In this document: one piece after another, positions 24,233 to 30,298 of the stretch
How positions within the stretch are numbered: the first letter of the stretch is position 1
Layout of the letters: each line of letters opens with the position of its first letter
Assembly (NCBI GenBank): GCA_012514315.1
Contig: JAAZAN010000226.1
Span: forward strand, 1-35,125
From: Chloroflexota bacterium
GTDB lineage: Bacteria > Chloroflexota > Anaerolineae > B4-G1
DNA length: 35,125 nucleotides
Reading direction: 5' to 3'
The notes under the pieces: model-generated
Told to the model about the DNA's origin: nothing
The model's input: only the letters and a program-made list of their open reading frames with translations
Database searches by the model: none
Made by a program: the position numbers and the translations under genes

Positions 24233-24533
24233 CCAGTGCTTGCTCAAGATCGGTGTAACACGGGGATCAAGAAACGGGGAGAGACACAGACGCAGATCTC
24301 AAAGAGAGAGAGCGAACCGACAGGTAATAGCAGCGAGACCCACGAAGCATGGCACTCACCGCCAGCTTCATCCGCCCCAATCAACTCCGACCGCGTCACC
24401 CGATCAGGATTGATATGCGCTGCGTATCACAAGGCACCTCACTGACACAACTGAACAATTCATTCGAGCAATCAGCTCCGGCCGCCAACACACGGAAGAG
24501 CCAGAAGTCACAACTGCCCATCAACTCATACAA
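24233..24533. other. Intergenic stretch without recognisable gene
   Basis: Between the palindrome and the tRNA-Ser terminator no coding frame with family features, no RNA structure that I recognise and no consensus promoter is visible on either strand. The ABC-F promoter must lie somewhere here or be supplied by read-through from tRNA-Ser. Confidence 0.5.
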
Positions 24534-24565
24534 GGAGGCACACTCAACCAGGTGAACGTGCCTCC
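24534..24565 (-). terminator. Possible terminator after tRNA-Ser
   Basis: GGAGGCAC (24534-24541) and GTGCCTCC (24558-24565) form an 8-bp stem with a 16-base loop, eight bases past the tRNA 3' end. The minus strand continues TTGTATG, a weak T tail. Confidence 0.4.
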
Positions 24566-24572
24566 AACTCAG

Positions 24573-24657
24573 CGGAAGGAGTGGGATTCGAACCCACGGA
24601 GCATTACTGCTCACGCGCTCTCCAGACGCGCGCCTTCGTCCACTCGGCCATCCTTCC
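24573..24657 (-). tRNA. tRNA-Ser (anticodon GGA)
   Basis: On the minus strand the acceptor arms GGAAGGA and TCCTTCC pair, the anticodon stem CGCGT/GCGCG encloses CTGGAGA (anticodon GGA), a long variable arm (TGAGCAGTAATGCTC) marks it as class II, and the T arm is GTGGG-TTCGAAT-CCCAC. CCA is not encoded. Reads UCC and UCU. Confidence 0.95.
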
Positions 24658-24672
24658 CTTTGGACGAGTACA

Positions 24673-24700
24673 ATTATACCATAGGGCATCGAATCTTCAA
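24673..24700 (-). promoter_or_regulatory. Promoter for tRNA-Ser
   Basis: On the minus strand TTGAAG (24695-24700), a 16-base spacer, then TATAAT (24673-24678), fifteen bases before the mature tRNA 5' end. Confidence 0.7.
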
Positions 24701-24738
24701 GCTTCTCGACCACCTGTCGCCATCGTGGAGATTGCGTG

Positions 24739-24766
24739 TTGCCGCGCGGGACAATCATGATATACT
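24739..24766 (+). promoter_or_regulatory. Promoter for the YfhO-like/sufU operon
   Basis: TTGCCG (24739-24744), a 16-base spacer, then the extended -10 TGATATACT (TATACT at 24761-24766). The ATG lies 25 bases downstream, after GAGGGA. Confidence 0.65.
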
Positions 24767-24790
24767 GCCTGCGGTATTCTGAGGGACGCT

Positions 24791-27091
24791 ATGAAGCTTG
24801 CCCACAAGCCCCCATATCACGATCTTTGTCCGGTTGACATCTGGCACAGAACCTGGCCTTTCTTCTTGCTGGCTCTGCTATGCGTCATCTTCTACTGGGA
24901 TGCGCTTTGGATGCCCTCGGACCAGATCCTCGGGGGAAACGACCTCGCCAACATGTTCCTGCATTGGTCGGAGTTCGCGGCGTCCTCAGTCCGCCAAGGA
25001 AGTCTCCCTCTATGGAATCCGCTCCTTTTCTCAGGATCGCCGTTCGTGGCCAACCCGCAGCCGGCGCTTTTCTACCCCCCGATGTGGCTGACCTTGTTGA
25101 TGCCCGTCTCACGCGCTCTCAGCCTGGTGATTGTCCTACACGTCTGGCTGGCTGGAGCAGGCACGGTCCTTTGGCTGCGTTCAGAGGGTATGGACAGTGT
25201 CGCCGCTCTTTTCGGCGCACTGACATTCGCCTTCAGTGGTTACTTCTTCGTTCGTGTGCGCTCAGGGCACCTCGGCGTCATGACCACGCAGGCTTGGCTG
25301 CCACTCCTGTTGTGGGCATACAAGCGCGCACTGGACCGCTCATCTTGGAAGACAATTGTAGCCGCGGGTCTACCAACGGGGCTATCGATCCTGGGAGGTC
25401 ATTCCGCCTCACTCATCTATGTCGGGCTAGCGTTGCTGGCCTACGCGGTATTCCACGCATGGATCGCCTGGAGGAACCGCAGGAGACCCGCTGCCGCCGC
25501 GCGTCCACTGGCGCTTCTGGCCATCATGACCATAAGCGGGCTGATCATTGCCGCAGTACAACTACTCCCTCTGGCCGAGCTGGCTCTGCGCTCGGCCAGG
25601 CACGCTATGTCGGACTATCAGTTTGCCGCTCGCTTCTCCTGGCCACCGGGCTATCTTCTGACCCTCATCATCCCAAATTTCTTCGGAGAGCCCGTCCGCA
25701 CGGGCTACTGGGGAGACGGGCTATATGATGAGGTCATACTCTACATCGGCATACTGCCTCTGGGATTGGCAATCCTGGGAACCCGGATGCGCCATCGCCT
25801 CACACCGTTGTTGATAGCCCTCGGCCTGGGCAGCTTACTTCTGGCATTCGGTCAGTACGGCATTCTCCACCGATTGTTCTACCAGTTCGTGCCAGGCTTT
25901 AGCATGACCCGGGCGCCGGCTCGTGCGGGATTCCTCTTCACGCTGGCCGCCTCCACATTGGCCGCGCAAGCAGTCGCGTCTCTGCGAAATGGGCATCAGG
26001 AATCTCGCACCAACCTCCTGGCGCCCCTGAACACTACGCTGATATCCGCTGTGACCCTGGCCACAGTCCTGCTTATTGTGGCAGGATTTGCTGTCTTCGC
26101 ACTGGGCCGTGAGGCCAATCCCGCAGCAGGACGACTCTGGCATCTGTCCAACCAGGCCACGATATTCCTGGTCTTTTTTCTCCTGGGCGCCAGCTTGCTC
26201 GTTGGCGTACGTCGCGGCGCCATCGGGTCCGCGCAGTTCGGTGTGGCTGCGGTTGCGTTGGTCATCTTCGATCTGTGGACTTTTGGTTCCGGCATTGTCA
26301 AGACTGAGCCGGTCCAGGAGAACGCCTACTGGCGCATCGTGGCGCAGACCGTGCCCGAACGCGAGTTGAGCCGCATATTGCCGTGGGGTCTGAATGATTT
26401 CGATCAGAATGGCGGCATGGCCTACGGGCTATCGAGCGTCTTTGGCTACGACCCCCTCATTCTGCACCGATATCAGCAATTCATTGCCTCTATCCCGGAC
26501 CACGGCGCTCGGACCTACGACCTGCTCAACGCCGGCTACCTGGTGACCACGGCAGCTCAGTCGTTTGACGACGCTCCAAATGCTCCTGAGCTGATCGCCG
26601 ATAATTCGGGGGTATGGATCTACAGGCGCCCTTCTGCCATGCCGCGTGCCTGGTTCGTGTCGGAGCTGCAAACGGTGAGCGAGGAAGCCGTACTGACGCA
26701 GATCGCGGAGGACACCTTTGACCCGACTACAACTGCCTTGATCGAGACGGCAGTCTCCTGTCCCAAGGTCCAGGGCGAACCCGGCAGAGTGGAGATCACG
26801 GAGTATGCGAATAACCGCATCGCCGCTCAAACGTCCGGTGGCGGAGGATTGCTGGTATTCAGCGAGATCGACTATCCCGGCTGGTATGCCGCTATCAACG
26901 GCGTGCCAGTCCCAATCATTCGCGCTGATTACCTCCTACGCGCCGTGTGCGTGCCCGAGGGCACACATCAGGTTGTCCTAACGTACGATCCCCTATCGCT
27001 CAAGATAGGGGGTGCTGTGACTATCCTGGGTTTGATATCGCTTGCGGCAATATCATGGGCGCCGAAACGCAGCCCGCGGAGCCCCGCATGA
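24791..27091 (+). CDS. YfhO-like multi-pass membrane protein
   Basis: A 766-residue membrane protein with about a dozen hydrophobic helices in the first 520 residues and a soluble C-terminal part. It resembles YfhO (PF09586) and related GT-C-type envelope glycosyltransferases: after the first helix the loop reads SDQILGGNDLANMFLHWSEF, followed by SLPLWNPLLFSGSPFVANPQ and FYPPMWL, the family's acidic and Pro-rich first outer loop. The C-terminal region has VFGYDPLILHRYQQF and a final GTHQVVLTYDPLSLKIGG that precedes the last helix. Likely role: transfer of sugars from lipid carriers to envelope polymers. ATG 24791 has GAGGGA upstream. Its stop overlaps the ATG of the SufS remnant (ATGA). Confidence 0.8.
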   Translation: MKLAHKPPYHDLCPVDIWHRTWPFFLLALLCVIFYWDALWMPSDQILGGNDLANMFLHWSEFAASSVRQGSLPLWNPLLFSGSPFVANPQPALFYPPMWLTLLMPVSRALSLVIVLHVWLAGAGTVLWLRSEGMDSVAALFGALTFAFSGYFFVRVRSGHLGVMTTQAWLPLLLWAYKRALDRSSWKTIVAAGLPTGLSILGGHSASLIYVGLALLAYAVFHAWIAWRNRRRPAAAARPLALLAIMTISGLIIAAVQLLPLAELALRSARHAMSDYQFAARFSWPPGYLLTLIIPNFFGEPVRTGYWGDGLYDEVILYIGILPLGLAILGTRMRHRLTPLLIALGLGSLLLAFGQYGILHRLFYQFVPGFSMTRAPARAGFLFTLAASTLAAQAVASLRNGHQESRTNLLAPLNTTLISAVTLATVLLIVAGFAVFALGREANPAAGRLWHLSNQATIFLVFFLLGASLLVGVRRGAIGSAQFGVAAVALVIFDLWTFGSGIVKTEPVQENAYWRIVAQTVPERELSRILPWGLNDFDQNGGMAYGLSSVFGYDPLILHRYQQFIASIPDHGARTYDLLNAGYLVTTAAQSFDDAPNAPELIADNSGVWIYRRPSAMPRAWFVSELQTVSEEAVLTQIAEDTFDPTTTALIETAVSCPKVQGEPGRVEITEYANNRIAAQTSGGGGLLVFSEIDYPGWYAAINGVPVPIIRADYLLRAVCVPEGTHQVVLTYDPLSLKIGGAVTILGLISLAAISWAPKRSPRSPA

Positions 27092-27321
27092 ATGAGTCTG
27101 CCCTCTGGAGCGGGATCCGTCGCGTGCACGCTTTCCGAACCCGCATCGTGAGCGGCGTGCAAGTCGGAGCGGGCCGGCACAGCGCGCAACCGCTGTACCA
27201 TCGTCGCGGCCTTGACGCGGTAACACGAGTCGGCGTCTGCCGATACAGCACACGTAAGGAGATTGGCCGCCTGATACAAGTTGTTGTCCAGGCACAGCAT
27301 CTGCTGGGAGCATGCATATGA
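27088..27321 (+). pseudogene. C-terminal remnant of cysteine desulfurase SufS, catalytic Cys replaced by Ser
   Basis: A 77-codon open frame. Residues 24-66 (from GVQVGAGRHSAQPL to YSTRKEIGRLIQV) align by eye with the SufS C-terminus, whose usual form is VRTGHHCAQPL ... RASF-x-LYNTREEIDRLVEAL. In SufS the Cys of GHHC carries the persulfide; here it is Ser32, and the neighbouring Arg and His are also changed. The PLP-binding large domain, about 330 residues, is missing. The frame is free of stops, has GGAG six bases before ATG 27088, overlaps the YfhO stop by four bases and overlaps the sufU start by four bases. It may be a decaying gene, or a retained small protein or coupling device for sufU translation. 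Confidence 0.7.
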
Positions 27322-27710
27322 CCACGCCCTATCGCGAGCACGTACTGGATCACTACCGCAATCCCAGAAACCGAGGGACCCTCGATTACCCCGATGTCGT
27401 GCAGGAACTCGACAACCCGGTGTGTGGCGATACTGTGCGGATCGAGCTGCGTCTGGAGGGAGATCGCGTCATCGACGCGCGTTTCACCGGGCGTGGCTGC
27501 GTGATCAGCATCGCCGCGGCCTCTATGTTGACCGAGGCGATCAAAGGAAAGGCTCTGAAGGAACTTCGGGAGATGACGGACGACGACGCGCTTGCATTGC
27601 TGGGTGTGCCACTAGGGGCAGTGCGAGTCAAGTGTGGGTTGCTTCCGCTACGAACGCTACAAAAAGGGCTGGAGCAGATCAAGACGCACGACACCCGCCG
27701 CCTAGAGTGA
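27318..27710 (+). CDS. sufU: Fe-S cluster assembly scaffold, SufU/IscU family
   Basis: A 130-residue scaffold or sulfur-transfer protein for iron-sulfur cluster assembly. The three metal-binding Cys and the Asp are present: NPVCGDTV (Cys36, Asp38), GRGCVISIAAASML (Cys61) and RVKCGLLPL (Cys106). The interval between Cys61 and Cys106 is 45 residues, as in IscU, and lacks the ~20-residue insertion of Bacillus SufU, so it is a short form. ATG 27318 is preferred over ATG 27312 because GGGAG is seven bases upstream and because it overlaps the stop of the SufS remnant (ATGA). The normal partner SufS is reduced to that remnant here, so sulfur must come from a desulfurase encoded elsewhere. Confidence 0.87.
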   Translation: MTTPYREHVLDHYRNPRNRGTLDYPDVVQELDNPVCGDTVRIELRLEGDRVIDARFTGRGCVISIAAASMLTEAIKGKALKELREMTDDDALALLGVPLGAVRVKCGLLPLRTLQKGLEQIKTHDTRRLE

Positions 27711-27807
27711 GCGCGGTACTGTGCACCGGTGGTGACGCAATGCGACCGGCTGAAGATGGACGCGCCGCTGAGTGGCAGACCAGACCTCGGCGCCGGACGG
27801 CCACTCC

Positions 27808-28332
27808 CTAGCCAAGCATTTCCACGATGGTAAACGGAACACCATCACGATTCGCAGAAGTGACCGGCAGGATCGATTCACTCTGAGCATCCAGAGCCGA
27901 TTGAGCCCAGGATACCAATTCTGGACGCACAACGACGACAGCCAGAACGAATCCCTCCTGCTGCAGCACGTCAAACGCGGCCATCCAGCCCAGTCGCCGA
28001 TCAGCCTCCAGCGGTCCGATCTCATCAACCACAAGCAGATCACAGGGCAAGGCGTGCAAGAGCGCATTGTTCCCCCACGCCAGGACTGCGGGGTCGAACA
28101 GGAAGCGCCCCTGGACCACGGCTATCGATCTTTCGGCGCTCTCGGCGAGAGTTAGCCGACGCTCGTCACCAGTACTCACATCCATCACATCAAGAGAGTC
28201 GCCGGCGCCGCGACACGTGACGATCCCGGCCGATCGATAGCCCCGAGCTTGCGCCTGCCAACACGCCGCCAGACAGGCTGTGCTCTTGCCCACACCGCGA
28301 GGGCCAGTGAGAATCATGACTTGTCCAGCCAA
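27808..28332 (-). CDS. THEP1-like nucleoside-triphosphatase
   Basis: A 174-residue P-loop NTPase of the THEP1/DUF265 family, which hydrolyses ATP and GTP; the biological role is not settled. Walker A is TGPRGVGKST (residues 9-18), Walker B LLVVDEIGPLE (about 98-108). Later strands (VLAVVVVRPELV) complete the fold. TTG 28332 is taken as the start: GAGGAA five bases upstream is formed by the last codons of the PD40 gene, whose stop is one base away. ATG 28317 is an alternative that would leave Walker A close to the N-terminus. It is the second gene of the PD40 operon and converges on sufU with a 97-base gap that shows nothing else. Confidence 0.82.
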   Translation of the reverse strand: MAGQVMILTGPRGVGKSTACLAACWQAQARGYRSAGIVTCRGAGDSLDVMDVSTGDERRLTLAESAERSIAVVQGRFLFDPAVLAWGNNALLHALPCDLLVVDEIGPLEADRRLGWMAAFDVLQQEGFVLAVVVVRPELVSWAQSALDAQSESILPVTSANRDGVPFTIVEMLG

Positions 28333-28333
28333 G

Positions 28334-30232
28334 TCATTCCTCGTGGCCCGGTATCGGCCCGAATTGGCGCTCGATATCCCTCACGTCGTGGAGATCGAGC
28401 ATACACTCCCACCAGGAAAGCCCCCCGGTATTCTGGAACTCCCACCAACGAATGTCCGGCCAGAAGTAGCGCCAGCGCCATAGGGATGGCAGACGTTCCC
28501 AGCCGTAGTCGCTGGCGAGGGTCGTCAAGTCAACGTAGTAGCCGGGGGGAATCTCCGCGCGGTAGGCGCCTCCCTCGATCATGGCATCGCCCCCCTCGTC
28601 CCGCGCGTTCAGGTCCCAGGGCACCTCACGAAGGGGCTCCCCTATGCTGCCGTCCTGCTTCCCCGCACGCACGAAGACGCGCCAGTAGGTGACGGCGCCC
28701 AGATCCTCCCGAATCAGTTCCACCTTCGGATCATCGCTCTCATAGGGCCCTTGATCGAGGCTCACACCACGCCCACACAACTGCCAGTTCGTCCTCGTCT
28801 GGCCCGATGACGGGGTATAGGTAATCGGGCGCCACGCACTGCTCAGACCTCCCAGATAGTCCCATCCCGTCTCCTGCAAGACGCGACCGCGGAGCGCATT
28901 GAAGCTCTCGTTGACGCGGTCAGAGAGGTACTCCTCGGCGCCGTCACTCAGCCCTGGCAGCGCGACGAGGCGATACGGAGGACCAGACGTCGGCGTCGAC
29001 TGGATCAGCTCGACGTAGAATGATGTCGGCGCACTAGCCTCACGGGGTTGGGCTCGGGCAATTACACGAGAGTTGAGCGCCAGGTCCGTCCATGCCAGGT
29101 CATCCAGCCTGGCATCAATTCCATAGACCTCCTGGAACAGGGCCCAACTCGTGATGCTCGCCGCGACCAAATAGTTCTGCTGACCGCGCTCATACGTGTA
29201 GATCAGCGTCTGACCATCGGGCGCCCAGGCGGGCGATCTGCCCGAACCAAACAGCTCGGAATGCTCTTCATCGACCGACACTGTATCCCAGTTAAAAACA
29301 GCCACCTGGACAGATGGATTTCCGCGCGGCCCACTCACGTAGGCCAACCTGGCGCCGTCCGGAGACCAGGCAGGCACATCTTCATCCAGGTCCGAGGTCT
29401 GGGTCAGGTTGACCAGTTTCCCATCATCTAGAGTATAGATATAGATATCCCTGTTTCCATCACGGAAGGATGCGAAGGCGATGGCCTTGCCATCGGGGGA
29501 CCAGGCCGGTGAGTAGTCGGGCGCAGGATCGGTAGTGATACGACGCACCTGGTCGCCAGAAGGCGTCATGATATAGATGTCAAGATTGTCACGACGATAC
29601 GACTCGAACGCGATCCACTGTCCGTCTGGCGACCAGCTTGGGTTGGCATCAAAGCCCTGATCATGTGTTAGACGGATCAGAGCCCCACTAACCAGGTCCA
29701 TCAGGTAGATATCCCAGTTGCTGGCGCGATTGGAGGCAAACGCCAGATAGTTCCCATCCGGCGACCACGAGGGCTGTCGGTCTTCGGCAGGGTCATCCGT
29801 TAACCTCACCAGTTGACGATCGAACTGATTAATCGCGTAGATATCCGTGTTGCCATCGCGTCGCAGCGTGAAGGCGATAGCGCCGCCATTACCGAACGGC
29901 GTCGGCGTGAGCGCAGGAGGCGGAGAGGAGTGACGTTCTTCGATCACCACGACAGGCAGAGGCGACTCAGGGTAGGCTTGCAGGCTGGGCGCCCGGTAGA
30001 GGGCAATGGTTAGGATTGCCAGGGCCGCCACGTTGCCAACCACCAGAATGATCAGCAGACGCAGGGCTCGCGGTCGTAGCACCAGAGGCTGGCCCACCGC
30101 GTCCGGATTCCGTAACCAGCGCCAGCCATGGGCGATCCGCTTAGCGAGGCGGCGAAGCCGGCTCCTCCGTGGCTGCGCTGCTTCGCCGTCAAGATCAGAT
30201 ACATCCTCCGACAACCACTCAGCGTCCTCCAT
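28334..30232 (-). CDS. Membrane-anchored PD40 (TolB-like) beta-propeller protein
   Basis: A 632-residue protein with a cytoplasmic N-terminus of about 55 basic and acidic residues, one membrane helix (LRLLIILVVGNVAALAILTI) and a large extracytoplasmic part. That part contains at least five PD40/WD40-like repeats with the hallmark (P/N)-x-WSPDG-x-x-(I/L)-AF-x-S and D-I-Y-(L/I)-M (about residues 120-370), forming a TolB-like propeller. It then has a C-terminal domain of about 230 residues rich in Trp and Tyr (for example LPSLWRWRYFWPDIRWWEF) that I do not recognise. ATG 30232 lies only about three bases after the predicted transcription start. Divergent from mutS. Function unknown; a surface-binding or sensing role is inferred from domains only. 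Confidence 0.82.
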   Translation of the reverse strand: MEDAEWLSEDVSDLDGEAAQPRRSRLRRLAKRIAHGWRWLRNPDAVGQPLVLRPRALRLLIILVVGNVAALAILTIALYRAPSLQAYPESPLPVVVIEERHSSPPPALTPTPFGNGGAIAFTLRRDGNTDIYAINQFDRQLVRLTDDPAEDRQPSWSPDGNYLAFASNRASNWDIYLMDLVSGALIRLTHDQGFDANPSWSPDGQWIAFESYRRDNLDIYIMTPSGDQVRRITTDPAPDYSPAWSPDGKAIAFASFRDGNRDIYIYTLDDGKLVNLTQTSDLDEDVPAWSPDGARLAYVSGPRGNPSVQVAVFNWDTVSVDEEHSELFGSGRSPAWAPDGQTLIYTYERGQQNYLVAASITSWALFQEVYGIDARLDDLAWTDLALNSRVIARAQPREASAPTSFYVELIQSTPTSGPPYRLVALPGLSDGAEEYLSDRVNESFNALRGRVLQETGWDYLGGLSSAWRPITYTPSSGQTRTNWQLCGRGVSLDQGPYESDDPKVELIREDLGAVTYWRVFVRAGKQDGSIGEPLREVPWDLNARDEGGDAMIEGGAYRAEIPPGYYVDLTTLASDYGWERLPSLWRWRYFWPDIRWWEFQNTGGLSWWECMLDLHDVRDIERQFGPIPGHEE

Positions 30233-30241
30233 ACGTGGCAG

Positions 30242-30269
30242 AGTATATGTTGCCCCAGGGGCTTGTCAA
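30242..30269 (-). promoter_or_regulatory. Promoter for the PD40/NTPase operon, leaderless
   Basis: On the minus strand a perfect TTGACA (30264-30269), a 16-base spacer, then TATACT (30242-30247). The start codon at 30232 is about three bases past the expected transcription start, so the mRNA has essentially no leader. Confidence 0.75.
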
Positions 30270-30291
30270 GCATGCGCCGATGGACTATACT
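30263..30291 (+). promoter_or_regulatory. Promoter for mutS, leaderless
   Basis: TTGTCA (30263-30268), a 17-base spacer, then TATACT (30286-30291). The mutS ATG at 30299 coincides with the expected transcription start. The -35 overlaps the -35 of the opposite promoter within CTTGTCAAG (30262-30270). Confidence 0.75.
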
Positions 30292-30298
30292 CAGCAGT

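Noticed and set aside
24396..24758. Open frame of 120 codons on the minus strand
   Set aside because: It spans tRNA-Ser and its promoter; the peptide WVRIPLLPL is a translated tRNA.
26947..27087. Upstream part of the frame containing the SufS remnant
   Set aside because: It lies inside the YfhO gene, shows no SufS similarity and has no ribosome site; the frame was started at 27088.
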